Of a stretch of 40,551 bases of DNA, positions 7,676-16,178 are shown piece after piece; the stretch's first letter is position 1; the number at the start of each line of letters is the position of its first letter. Below the pieces are notes generated by a model. That model was not told the origin of the DNA, ran no database searches, and saw only the letters and a list, made by a program, of their open reading frames with translations. Source of the DNA: Bacillota bacterium (GTDB lineage: Bacteria > Bacillota > Clostridia > Oscillospirales > CAG-272); the NCBI GenBank assembly GCA_029219205.1, contig JAQXSY010000027.1:1-40551 (forward strand). The letters are read 5' to 3'. The position numbers were made by a program, and so were the translations under genes.

Positions 7676-9958
7676 ATGGAACTGTTTTATAAAAAGCCTG
7701 CAAAGGATTGGTGCGAAGCTTTGCCGATCGGTAACGGACGCATTGGCGCAATGTTTTACGGCGGGACCCATATTGACACAATACAATTCAACGAAGAATC
7801 CCTTTGGGACGGTCGTTTTGACGAACTCGCTCCGAATCCGGAATGCAGAGAGCACCTGAACGAAATACGCGAGACAATTTTTGCCGGCGATTATGCAAAA
7901 GGCTCCGAGCTTACTCAAAAATATATGATCTGCCGCGGAGACGGAAGCCATTTCGGTAACGGTTTCGGATATAACTACGGTTCGCTTCAAACCGCAGGCG
8001 AGCTTTATGCAGAGCTTGTCGGAACAGACGATTCGGTTCCCAAAGACTACAAACGCACGCTGCTTCTCGACAGCGGTCTTGCTTCTGCCGAGTATACGAA
8101 AAACGGCATAATATATAAAAACTCAGTTTTCGCATCCTTTGATTCGAACGTCATCATGATTCGCTATTCGGCGAACAAACCTTTTTCCGTAAATTTCACA
8201 TACAAACACGCCTATACCGACACAGTTTATTCTGATCAGAAAATTATAATCAAAAAAGCGTTTGAAAAATCAATTGCCTTTGCCTTGGTTATAAAAATAA
8301 ATTCATGCGACGGAAGCGTGATAACGGATGAAAACGGCATACACGTAACAGATGCGCGTTATGTAGATCTGATCTGTGATATACGCACAACATATATACG
8401 TCCGGACGAAAACGGATTGCCTCTGCCGTCAAACGATCCGGAGATCCCGCTGAGATGGTGTCTAGACAACATCCAGAAAGTACACGATCCTTTCTACTGG
8501 AAGAATGAGCAAAGCGGAAAAATTTTGTCCAAAATGCTGTACAGGACCAAGCTTGTTTTGCCGGCTTCCGACCCGGAGCTTGAAAAGCTCCCGACAGACG
8601 AACGTCTAGAACGTGTGAAAAACGGTGAAACCGACGACGGACTTATTCTTCTTCACTTCACATTCGGAAAATACCTTCTCATAAGCTCCTCATACAACTG
8701 CAAACTCCCGGCAAACCTCCAGGGTATCTGGACAAAAGATTACGCAACGGTTTGGTCCGCAGACTACCATATAAACATAAACCTCCAGATGAATTACTGG
8801 CTTGCCGAAACCTGCTCCATGCCGGAACTCACAAAGCCGCTGATCGATTATATACGTTTTCTGTCGGTTCATGGCAGACGCACGGCAAAGATTCAGTACG
8901 GGGCATCCGGTTGGGTAGCTCACACTGTTACAAACCCATGGGGATTCACGGCGCCCGGAGAAGGCGCTTCCTGGGGATCGTTTATGTGCGCCGGCGCATG
9001 GTGTTGTCACCATATCCGCGAAAGATACAATTTTTCAAATGACATTGAAATTTTACGCGATAACTACGACATTCTTCGCGGCGCGGCGGAATTTTTCCTC
9101 GATTTTCTTGTAACCGATCCCAACAGCGGATATCTAGTAACCTGCCCTTCCAACTCACCCGAGAACACATTTATCGACAAAAACGGAAACAAATCTTCCA
9201 TTTGTTCCGGTCCCACAATGGACAACAGCATCATACGCGACTTGTTCGACACAACGATTCTTGCCTCTGAAAAATTAGGTATCGACCAGGAGTTCGCGGA
9301 AAAGGTACGTGAGGCAATGAACAAGCTTCCTCCGCTCCGCATCGGCAAATATGGTCAGATTATGGAATGGAACGAAGATTTTGACGAGGCCGAGCCCGGA
9401 CATCGTCATATATCTCAGCTATATGCGCTTCATCCGTCCGCTCAGATAACCTCAAAAACTCCGGAACTTTTTGAAGCGGCGCGTGTAACCATTGAAAGGC
9501 GTCTTTCACACGGCGGAGGACATACAGGATGGTCAAGAGCTTGGGTAACCGCATTTTTTGCCAGACTCGGATATGGAAGCCGCTGCCGCGATTCGCTTCA
9601 CGCGCTGCTTGCCAAATCAACTCTTCCGAATATGTTCGATAATCATCCGCCTTTCCAAATCGACGGGAACTTCGGCGGAAGTGCTGCCGTTGCTGAAATG
9701 CTGATTCAAAGCCAGAACGGAAAAATCACGCTTCTCCCTGCATTGCCTGAAGCCGAAACCTGGCAGACCGGTTCGTTCAGCGGATTCTCCGCAAGAGGAG
9801 GTTACACTGTTGACTGTTCCTGGAAGAACGGCAAAGTCACCGAATTCACTGTCAAAGCCGGAGAAAAAGTCGGAAACTCTATGGTTGAAATCGATTTTAA
9901 CGGAGAAAGCGTACGTATATGCTTGGCGCCCGGATCAAAAATCTCTTTTGCTGTATAA
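7676..9958 (+). CDS. Glycoside hydrolase family 95 (alpha-L-fucosidase or alpha-L-galactosidase), intracellular
   Basis: This 760-residue protein covers a complete GH95 enzyme: an N-terminal beta domain (FNEESLWDG), an (alpha/alpha)6 barrel, and a C-terminal beta domain. Family motifs are YHININLQMNYW (from Tyr364), CPSNSPEN (490-497), HRHISQLYALHPS, GHTGWSRAW and PPFQIDGNFGG (Asp663). Asn367, Asn369, Glu496 and Asp663 would match the two Asn, the general acid and the base-associated Asp of characterised GH95 1,2-alpha-L-fucosidases; this mapping is by motif, not by alignment. The enzyme inverts and releases fucose, or galactose in some members. There is no signal peptide, so it acts in the cytoplasm on imported oligosaccharides. 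It has its own promoter and terminator. Confidence 0.92.
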   Translation: MELFYKKPAKDWCEALPIGNGRIGAMFYGGTHIDTIQFNEESLWDGRFDELAPNPECREHLNEIRETIFAGDYAKGSELTQKYMICRGDGSHFGNGFGYNYGSLQTAGELYAELVGTDDSVPKDYKRTLLLDSGLASAEYTKNGIIYKNSVFASFDSNVIMIRYSANKPFSVNFTYKHAYTDTVYSDQKIIIKKAFEKSIAFALVIKINSCDGSVITDENGIHVTDARYVDLICDIRTTYIRPDENGLPLPSNDPEIPLRWCLDNIQKVHDPFYWKNEQSGKILSKMLYRTKLVLPASDPELEKLPTDERLERVKNGETDDGLILLHFTFGKYLLISSSYNCKLPANLQGIWTKDYATVWSADYHININLQMNYWLAETCSMPELTKPLIDYIRFLSVHGRRTAKIQYGASGWVAHTVTNPWGFTAPGEGASWGSFMCAGAWCCHHIRERYNFSNDIEILRDNYDILRGAAEFFLDFLVTDPNSGYLVTCPSNSPENTFIDKNGNKSSICSGPTMDNSIIRDLFDTTILASEKLGIDQEFAEKVREAMNKLPPLRIGKYGQIMEWNEDFDEAEPGHRHISQLYALHPSAQITSKTPELFEAARVTIERRLSHGGGHTGWSRAWVTAFFARLGYGSRCRDSLHALLAKSTLPNMFDNHPPFQIDGNFGGSAAVAEMLIQSQNGKITLLPALPEAETWQTGSFSGFSARGGYTVDCSWKNGKVTEFTVKAGEKVGNSMVEIDFNGESVRICLAPGSKISFAV

Positions 9959-9971
9959 AACAAAAAAACTT

Positions 9972-10002
9972 AAAAGCGGTATGACAATGTCATACCGCTT
10001 TT
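9972..10002. terminator. Bidirectional terminator between GH95 and argD
   Basis: AAAAGCGGTATGAC pairs with GTCATACCGCTTTT around a 3-nt loop. T-rich tracts lie on both sides, so it can end both the GH95 transcript and the arg operon transcript. Confidence 0.85.
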
Positions 10003-10061
10003 ATTATGCATTTTTTACCGATTCAATACGCGATGGAGTTTACTCGGCAGTTATTTGCTTT

Positions 10062-11225
10062 TCACTCCGCCAAGCAGACGTTTTTTATAACATTAACGCC
10101 TTTTTCGAGCAGCTCATATGGAATATTCAGCGCAGGAAGCAGTCTGACCTTGTCTTTTGCCGTGAGCACAAGGACGCCTTTTTCCATACACTCTTGCGCA
10201 ACCTGCTTTGCAGGCTTCTTTGTTTTAATTCCGATCATAAGACCGAGTCCGGTTACATTCTCAACGCCCTCTGCGCCCTCAAGCATTTTGAAAACAAATT
10301 CAGACTTCTTTTCAACCTCGGCTAAAAAGTCATCGTTTATTCTGCCGAGAATGCTCAGCGCGCCCGCACAACAGACCGGATTGCCTCCGAATGTTGAGCC
10401 GTTCATTCCGGGACTGAACACATTTTCCACCTTTTCTCCAAGCATGGTCACTCCAAGCGGAAGCCCGCCGCCGAGCCCTTTGGCGGTTGTTACAATGTCC
10501 GGAGTCAGCCCGTACTTCATATATCCGTATAGTTTGCCGCATCTACCGTTTCCTGTCTGTACCTCGTCGGCTATCAGCAGAATATCTTCATTCTTTGCAA
10601 CCTCTGCAATTGTGTCGGCAAACTCACGGCTCATCGGGACAACTCCGCCTTCCCCTCTGACAACCTCAAACATTATCGCCGCAACTTTGTGTTCAAAAAT
10701 AGTTTTAAGAAGCGCCTCCGGTTCAGGCTCGCAGTGAACAAAGCCCGGGGTCAGCGGCAAAAAATCTTTATGAAAAGCCTCCTGCCCCGTTGCGGCAAGC
10801 GTTGTCAGCGTCCTGCCGTGAAAGCTGTTGTTCAAAGTAATAATTGTGAAGCAGTCTGCGCCTTTTTTATCTTCCGCATACTTTCGGGCAGCCTTTATCG
10901 CGCATTCGTTCGCTTCCGCGCCTGAATTCGAGAAAAAAACCATCTTCATTCCGGTCCGGATACAAAGCGCCTCTGCCAGCTTAATGCATGGCTCGCTATA
11001 ATACAGGTTTGAAGTGTGCTGAACCATGGTAAGCTGCGCAGACACTGCTTTTATCCATTCTTCATCACAGATTCCGAAGCTGTTAACCGCGATTCCGCTT
11101 CCCAAATCAATATACTCTTTCCCGTTTTCGTCAAGCACAACAGAACCATGCCCTTTTTTTATGCTTAACGGAAACCGTGAATACGTATGAGCAACATAAA
11201 GATCGTCAAGTTCAAAGATATTCAT
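10062..11225 (-). CDS. argD: Acetylornithine aminotransferase
   Basis: This 387-residue class-III PLP aminotransferase converts N-acetylglutamate semialdehyde to N-acetylornithine. Seen are the N-terminal YIDLGSGIAVNSFG, FSNSGAEANECAIKAAR (phosphate binding), SFHGRTLTTLAATG, LLIADEVQTGNGRCG with the cofactor Asp, and TTAKGLGGGLPLG with the Schiff-base Lys. The start is the ATG at 11225: GAGGAGGG lies just upstream inside the end of argB, and the argB stop TAA is separated from this ATG by a single base. A longer in-frame start at 11261 would overlap argB and has no such site. It is the last gene of the argCJBD operon. Confidence 0.95.
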   Translation of the reverse strand: MNIFELDDLYVAHTYSRFPLSIKKGHGSVVLDENGKEYIDLGSGIAVNSFGICDEEWIKAVSAQLTMVQHTSNLYYSEPCIKLAEALCIRTGMKMVFFSNSGAEANECAIKAARKYAEDKKGADCFTIITLNNSFHGRTLTTLAATGQEAFHKDFLPLTPGFVHCEPEPEALLKTIFEHKVAAIMFEVVRGEGGVVPMSREFADTIAEVAKNEDILLIADEVQTGNGRCGKLYGYMKYGLTPDIVTTAKGLGGGLPLGVTMLGEKVENVFSPGMNGSTFGGNPVCCAGALSILGRINDDFLAEVEKKSEFVFKMLEGAEGVENVTGLGLMIGIKTKKPAKQVAQECMEKGVLVLTAKDKVRLLPALNIPYELLEKGVNVIKNVCLAE

Positions 11226-11226
11226 T

Positions 11227-12084
11227 TTATCCCTCCTCAAACATTGTGCCAATACCTTCATCAGTCAGCGTTTCAATCAGAATTGAATGCGGAATTCTGC
11301 CGTCTATAATAAATACTTTCCTTACTCCCTCAGCTATTGCGTTTACACAGCATTCAACCTTCGGAATCATGCCGTCCGAAATAATTCCGCTCTTAATAAG
11401 TTCATCTGTTTCGCATACGGTTATATGAGAAATAAGAGTTGACGCGTCGTTTTTGTCCATCAGGATTCCGGGCGTGTCGGTAAGCGAGATCAGGCTCTCG
11501 GCTTTAAGCGCCGCAGCAATTTTTGCCGCCGCAGTGTCCGCATTTATATTGTATACATTTCCACATTCATCGCATCCGAGCGTTGAAATAACCGGAATAT
11601 ATCCTTTGTCAATCACATCGAGGATCGGTTTTGGATTAACGCTTGTTATCCTGCCCACAAAACCCAGCCGTTCATCCTTTGTGCAGGCTTTGATCATATG
11701 ACCATCTACACCTGAAAGTCCGACCGCGCTTCCCCCACTGCATTCAATCAGGTTGACAAGACTTTTATTGATTTTCCCGGCAAGCACCATCTGAACCACG
11801 TCGATGGTCTCGCTGTCTGTAACCCTGAGCCCATTTACAAACTCGGATTCTTTTCCGATCTTTGAAAGCATTTCGGTTATCTCCGGACCGCCTCCGTGTA
11901 CCAGTACAACTTTTACGCCTATCAGATTCAGCAGAATTACGTCGCGGGCAACTGATTTTTTAAGTTCCTCATTCACCATCGCATTTCCGCCGTATTTAAC
12001 GACAATTATTTTTCCGTTATACTTCTGAATGTACGGCAGCGCATGAACCAGAATTCTTGCGCGCTCGGCATTTGTTATTTCCAT
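11227..12084 (-). CDS. argB: Acetylglutamate kinase
   Basis: This 285-residue amino-acid-kinase-fold enzyme phosphorylates N-acetylglutamate, the second step of arginine synthesis. Motifs are VVKYGGNAM near residue 30, VLVHGGGPEI, the substrate site NINADTAAAKIAAALKA, SLTDTPGIL and a C-terminal GMIPKVECCVNAI segment. GGAGG precedes the ATG. It starts 16 nt after the argJ stop, and its own stop codon is one base from the argD start, so translation is probably coupled. The length is ordinary for the family. Confidence 0.96.
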   Translation of the reverse strand: MEITNAERARILVHALPYIQKYNGKIIVVKYGGNAMVNEELKKSVARDVILLNLIGVKVVLVHGGGPEITEMLSKIGKESEFVNGLRVTDSETIDVVQMVLAGKINKSLVNLIECSGGSAVGLSGVDGHMIKACTKDERLGFVGRITSVNPKPILDVIDKGYIPVISTLGCDECGNVYNINADTAAAKIAAALKAESLISLTDTPGILMDKNDASTLISHITVCETDELIKSGIISDGMIPKVECCVNAIAEGVRKVFIIDGRIPHSILIETLTDEGIGTMFEEG

Positions 12085-12100
12085 GATATTTTCCTCCGGT

Positions 12101-13330
12101 TTATGTGCGATAGTCGCCGTTGATTTTTACGTAGTCATAGGTCAGATCACAGCCCCATGCAGTTGCCGAAAATAATCCGCTGTTCAGCGATATCAGTATG
12201 TTTATTTCCTTTTCGGACAAAATCTTTTTTACCTTTTCCTCAGAAAAATCAACTCCGGCGCCGTTTTTGCACACCATAATCTCTCCGGCTGACGAGACGA
12301 ACGATACGTCGATTTTGTCAGTATCCACGTCGGCGCCGCTGTATCCGATGGCGCAAAGAACACGTCCCCAATTCGCGTCCGCGCCAAACATAGCCGCTTT
12401 TGTAAGCGACGAGCATATGACCGCTTTGGAGGCCAGCTTTGCGGTTTTTTCGTCCGCCGCACACATAACCGTACATTCTATCAGCTTAGTCGCGCCTTCT
12501 CCGTCTCCGGCAATACTCTTGCAAAGCTGAACCGTAACAGTATTGAGCGCTTTCATGAATATTTCAAAATTTTCGTCCTCGCTGATAATAGGCGTATTTT
12601 GTGCCGCTGAGTTTGCAAGAATAGCAACCATGTCGTTCGTAGACGTGTCGCCGTCAACGCTTACCATGTTAAACGTGTTCTGAACGTCGGAAGCCAGTGC
12701 CTTATGAAGCATTTCGCTTGAAATCGCGCAATCGGTTGCAATAAAAACGAGCATCGTCGCCATATTGGGATGAATCATTCCGGAACCTTTTGCGATTCCG
12801 CCGAGTCTGCACTCTTTTCCGTCAATTTCAAAGCTTACGGCAACTTCTTTTTTCACCGTATCGGTCGTCATAATTCCCTCTGCAGCAAGATCGCTGTTGT
12901 CGCCGAGTCCTTCTGCAAGCTCCGCCATTCCCCGAGATATCGGCTCGATATCAAGCGGCTGACCTATTACGCCGGTTGACGCAACAATCACGTCATCGCC
13001 GGAAATGCCAAGCTTATTGGCGCATAACTCACACATTTGCTCCGCAATTTCAATCCCGTTTGCGTTGCAGGTGTTCGCATTTCCGCTATTGCATATAATC
13101 GCCTGCGCTTTTCCGTCGGCAAGGTGCGCTTTTGTCACTTTAAGTGGGGCGCCCTTAACAAGATTTGTCGTGTAAACTGCAGCCGCCTGCGCCGGAACCT
13201 CGCTGAAAATGAGCGACAGATCGCGCTTCGTCTTATTTTTTCTTATTCCGCAATGTATACCGTTAGCCTTGAATCCTTTTGCGGCACAAACGCCGCCGGA
13301 AATTGTTTTCATATTCTTATTATCATTCAT
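12101..13330 (-). CDS. argJ: Bifunctional glutamate N-acetyltransferase/ornithine acetyltransferase
   Basis: The 409-residue precursor cleaves itself into alpha and beta chains. The self-cleavage and catalytic Thr is Thr192 in GMIHPNMATMLVF, and the C-terminus ends in the typical YVKINGDYRT. ArgJ transfers acetyl from N-acetylornithine to glutamate and so recycles the acetyl group; in some species it also uses acetyl-CoA. Whether this copy does both cannot be read from sequence. I chose the ATG at 13330, one base after the argC stop, the same TAA-A-ATG arrangement seen at argB/argD; ATG 13312 is an alternative. The Shine-Dalgarno is weak, which fits coupling to argC. Confidence 0.94.
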   Translation of the reverse strand: MNDNKNMKTISGGVCAAKGFKANGIHCGIRKNKTKRDLSLIFSEVPAQAAAVYTTNLVKGAPLKVTKAHLADGKAQAIICNSGNANTCNANGIEIAEQMCELCANKLGISGDDVIVASTGVIGQPLDIEPISRGMAELAEGLGDNSDLAAEGIMTTDTVKKEVAVSFEIDGKECRLGGIAKGSGMIHPNMATMLVFIATDCAISSEMLHKALASDVQNTFNMVSVDGDTSTNDMVAILANSAAQNTPIISEDENFEIFMKALNTVTVQLCKSIAGDGEGATKLIECTVMCAADEKTAKLASKAVICSSLTKAAMFGADANWGRVLCAIGYSGADVDTDKIDVSFVSSAGEIMVCKNGAGVDFSEEKVKKILSEKEINILISLNSGLFSATAWGCDLTYDYVKINGDYRT

Positions 13331-13331
13331 T

Positions 13332-14264
13332 TTAAAGCACCAATCCACACGTAATATCCGTACCGAGTACAATATTCATATTTTCAACGGCTGCCCCGGA
13401 AGCGCCTTTGCCAAGATTATCGTACAAAGCCATAAGCAATATTCTTTCACTGTTTCCGGCAACCGCTATCTCCATTCTGTCCTTTCCTCGCAGTGAGGAG
13501 GCGAAAATCATTCCGTCGCAGCCCAAACTCTCTCTGTAACACACAACAGGACCTCCGTATAAGCTTCGGTATACGTCACGAATTTCGTCTGCTCCGGCAC
13601 CTCCGCACAGTTCAGACGAAAAAATCGGAACCGTAACAAGCATACCGCTGTAAAAATCAGACACGATCGGACAAAACAGAGGCTCGTTTTCAAGTCCGCA
13701 CATTATTTTCATCTCCCGAAGGTGCTTGTGCTCCTGATTTAATCCGTACTGCCGCGGCGCAGACAGCTCCTCGTTCCGCCCTTCGGTTTCGTATTGTGCA
13801 ATCATGCTTTTTCCGCCGCCGCTGTATCCCGTTACCGAATGACATGAGAGCTTTGCCGAAAACGGTAAGATTCCGGCGTCTGTCAGCGGCTTAACCAAAG
13901 CTATAAAGCCGCTTGCGTGGCACCCCGGCACTGAAATTCTTTTTGATTGTCTGATTTCTTCATAATTTTTTTCGCATAGCTCCGGAAAACCGTAGAGCCA
14001 GCCAGGCGCCGTTCTGTGCGCCGTTGAAGTATCAATAACGGTTGTGTCCGGATTAATAACCATATCCGCCGCTTCCTTTGCGGCTGCGTCCGGGAGGCAA
14101 AGAAAAGCAATATCGGCATTGTTCAGCATCTCGCATCTCTTTTCGGTGTTTTTCCTGTCCTCATCCGACAATGTCAAAAGCGTAAGATCGTCTCTTGCGG
14201 CTAGTCTCTCATATATTCTTAATCCGGTTGTCCCGGCTTTGCCGTCAATAAAAACCTTCTTCAC
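13332..14264 (-). CDS. argC: N-acetyl-gamma-glutamyl-phosphate reductase, type 2
   Basis: This 310-residue NADPH-dependent reductase makes N-acetylglutamate semialdehyde from the acyl phosphate. The N-terminal FIDGKAGTTGLRI is the nucleotide-binding loop, and the catalytic Cys is Cys115 in VPGCHASGF. The short length and these motifs place it in the type-2 ArgC group rather than the roughly 345-residue type 1. Translation starts at GTG 14264, preceded by GGAGG. It is the first gene of the operon, directly behind a promoter with a likely ArgR box. Confidence 0.94.
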   Translation of the reverse strand: MKKVFIDGKAGTTGLRIYERLAARDDLTLLTLSDEDRKNTEKRCEMLNNADIAFLCLPDAAAKEAADMVINPDTTVIDTSTAHRTAPGWLYGFPELCEKNYEEIRQSKRISVPGCHASGFIALVKPLTDAGILPFSAKLSCHSVTGYSGGGKSMIAQYETEGRNEELSAPRQYGLNQEHKHLREMKIMCGLENEPLFCPIVSDFYSGMLVTVPIFSSELCGGAGADEIRDVYRSLYGGPVVCYRESLGCDGMIFASSLRGKDRMEIAVAGNSERILLMALYDNLGKGASGAAVENMNIVLGTDITCGLVL

Positions 14265-14306
14265 TTAATTCGCCTCCATTGGTTTTTTATTCGTTTGTTC
14301 GTGTAT

Positions 14307-14335
14307 ATTATATCACATTTTGTATTTATATTCAA
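14307..14335 (-). promoter_or_regulatory. Promoter of the argCJBD operon
   Basis: On the minus strand TTGAAT (14335-14330) and TATAAT (14312-14307) are 17 bp apart. The transcript would start near 14300, giving a leader of about 36 nt before the GTG of argC. Confidence 0.8.
14321..14334 (-). promoter_or_regulatory. Probable ArgR operator (ARG box) over the argC -35 region
   Basis: TGAATATAAATACA on the minus strand matches the ARG-box core TGAAT-N4-ATTCA in all but one fixed position. It overlaps the -35 element and part of the spacer, where bound ArgR with arginine would block RNA polymerase. The box itself is seen; regulation is inferred. Confidence 0.65.
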
Positions 14336-14460
14336 TGTTTTTGTTTTATTATTTAATTAGAATATTATCGAAATTTGTGGTTCTCATTTAGCAACTATAC
14401 ACATTTGCATAATTTATCCTCGCATTTAGGATAAAATATACCGCATGAATATTCATTAAT

Positions 14461-14491
14461 TATATTCATTTTTAGAGAAAAAATGAATATA
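14461..14491. repeat. AT-rich perfect inverted repeat next to the terminator
   Basis: TATATTCATTTTT (14461-14473) and its complement (14479-14491) form a 13-bp perfect inverted repeat with an AGAGA loop. It joins an ATGAATATTCAT palindrome (14445-14456) and a TTTATCCT/AGGATAAA pair (14413-14435) in the same gap. Confidence 0.7.
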
Positions 14492-14496
14492 AAAAT

Positions 14497-14527
14497 AAAG
14501 GGCTTCGATTTCAAATTGAAGCCCTTT
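14497..14527 (-). terminator. Terminator of the GH95-GH29 operon
   Basis: AAAGGGCTTC and GAAGCCCTTT form a stem around an 11-nt loop. On the minus strand a T-rich stretch (TATTTTTAT) follows. It lies 13 nt past the GH29 stop. Confidence 0.8.
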
Positions 14528-14539
14528 TTTCTTATTCGA

Positions 14540-16159
14540 TTATGAAACACGGAAGAAATATGTTTCTCCGATTATGTAGCGGCCGCCCTTTGTCGTCTCA
14601 GCACAAAAAACAATATTATCGCTCAATCCGCCAATAAAGATATCAAACTCATTTTCTCCGTCTGCACGCTTTACATATTCGTCATAACGAATACCGTCGA
14701 TCTCAATCCAAGCGTTTTCTATTTCAAGCTTCTGATAGTTTTTTTGGCATCGGAAGCTAATACGATATTGTCCCGCATCTTTTATATAAGGATCGATTTC
14801 ATACGTATATTTAGCAATACCGGTATTTATATCGTACTGTTCGATTCCGAGTTCTCCAACTTTGACTTCACCATAGTGAACTTCTTCCATAATTTCGGGA
14901 GTTACACCAGCATAGTGCGCCGTAATGCTTCTGATAATTGGAGTTCCGATATTTTTTAGCACCTTTATACGAATCTTTTCAAGTTCAGTTTCATTGAAAT
15001 AGTCGATCTTTTTATGTCCGACAGAAATACCTCCGGTTAGACGAACCCATTTTTCGCCGTCAAATCCTTCTATACAATATGCGCGGATTCTCTCGCCATA
15101 TCCGATCTCTTCCATAGTAATTACATGGTCAACCTTATGTTTTCCTTTGAGATCAAGCTCAACAACCATTCCCTCTCCGCTGGTTTCTGCAATCGGATGA
15201 CCGAATCTGCGTCTGATTTCGTCGCCGAATTCCTTCATACGCTTCAAATCTTCATCAATTATCTTTCCGCTTGGATGAGGAGCGTGGTTAATCAAGAGAT
15301 TTGCTCCGTGTCCGACAGAACGGTAGTACATTCCCATAAGTCTATCGAGGCTATTAAGGCTGTTTCCGGGATCATCGTTGTAGCCCCAGTCGCGGCGCAA
15401 ACGTGCGTCGCATTCAAGCGGCATCCAAACGTCGCCGTCCGGGTTACCCTGAGCATGCGTTGCAATTCCGGTAGCACCGTCTATTCTGCTCAAGCTGTTC
15501 CATGCAGGATAGGATGCAAAGCCATCTTCCTGTCCAACCCAACGGATATTTGCGTATTTACTTTGGAATACGATTGCGTTAGGCGCATATTTTTTGATAA
15601 TATCGCCGACCTCGATCATAATTGATCCGTCAAACCACACCTCTACCATTTCGCCGTATTTACTGAGTATCTCTGTAAGCCATCCACGGTATATGGAATT
15701 ATAAGCGTCCTGCTTTTCGGGTACTGCGGTTTTGCCGCCCTGACCAGTATGATACGTTTCAGAAATTCCCTGAAGGTAAACGCCAAGTCTGATTCCACGC
15801 TTACGGCACTCCTCCGCAAGTTCGCCGAGCGGATCTCCGTTTCCGTTCTTATACGGAGAATACTTGAAGTTCAGACCTCCGTACTTGCTTCTCCAGCGGC
15901 ATATTCCGCGCCCGTGCTTGGCAACAAACACAATATACTTCGCGCCAAGGTCAACGGCGGACTGTACCCACTGGGCAGGGTCAAATTCAGGACAATCCAT
16001 TGTTTCGGCCAGCTCTTTCTGGTGCTCAAATGTTTCTATACGCGAATCGTCCCACTTTCCCTTTATCGAAGGGAACCAGTGAAAGAACATTCCCATCTCC
16101 ATGTCCTGCCATTCGTACTGGGCTTTTGAGGGTCTTGCTAAAAACATTTCGTTATTCAT
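14540..16159 (-). CDS. Glycoside hydrolase family 29 (alpha-L-fucosidase-like), intracellular
   Basis: The protein has 539 residues. The first 340 or so form a GH29-type (beta/alpha)8 barrel: MFFHWFPS with its conserved HW, AKYIVFVAKH, GVYLQG, and EVWFDGS with Asp177 as the expected nucleophile. A discoidin-like beta domain follows, then a further beta-rich region. The family removes alpha-L-fucose with retention. There is no signal peptide. One oddity is KHGRGICRW, where most GH29 enzymes have KHHDGF; the second His normally contacts fucose, so specificity may differ. GGAGG precedes the ATG at 16159. The start lies 19 nt after the stop of the upstream GH95 gene, so the two share an mRNA. Confidence 0.85.
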   Translation of the reverse strand: MNNEMFLARPSKAQYEWQDMEMGMFFHWFPSIKGKWDDSRIETFEHQKELAETMDCPEFDPAQWVQSAVDLGAKYIVFVAKHGRGICRWRSKYGGLNFKYSPYKNGNGDPLGELAEECRKRGIRLGVYLQGISETYHTGQGGKTAVPEKQDAYNSIYRGWLTEILSKYGEMVEVWFDGSIMIEVGDIIKKYAPNAIVFQSKYANIRWVGQEDGFASYPAWNSLSRIDGATGIATHAQGNPDGDVWMPLECDARLRRDWGYNDDPGNSLNSLDRLMGMYYRSVGHGANLLINHAPHPSGKIIDEDLKRMKEFGDEIRRRFGHPIAETSGEGMVVELDLKGKHKVDHVITMEEIGYGERIRAYCIEGFDGEKWVRLTGGISVGHKKIDYFNETELEKIRIKVLKNIGTPIIRSITAHYAGVTPEIMEEVHYGEVKVGELGIEQYDINTGIAKYTYEIDPYIKDAGQYRISFRCQKNYQKLEIENAWIEIDGIRYDEYVKRADGENEFDIFIGGLSDNIVFCAETTKGGRYIIGETYFFRVS

Positions 16160-16178
16160 GTTTCTTTACCTCCGATTT

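Noticed and set aside
15125..15625. 166-codon open frame antisense to the GH29 gene
   Set aside because: It lies entirely over conserved GH29 sequence and has no promoter or ribosome site of its own.
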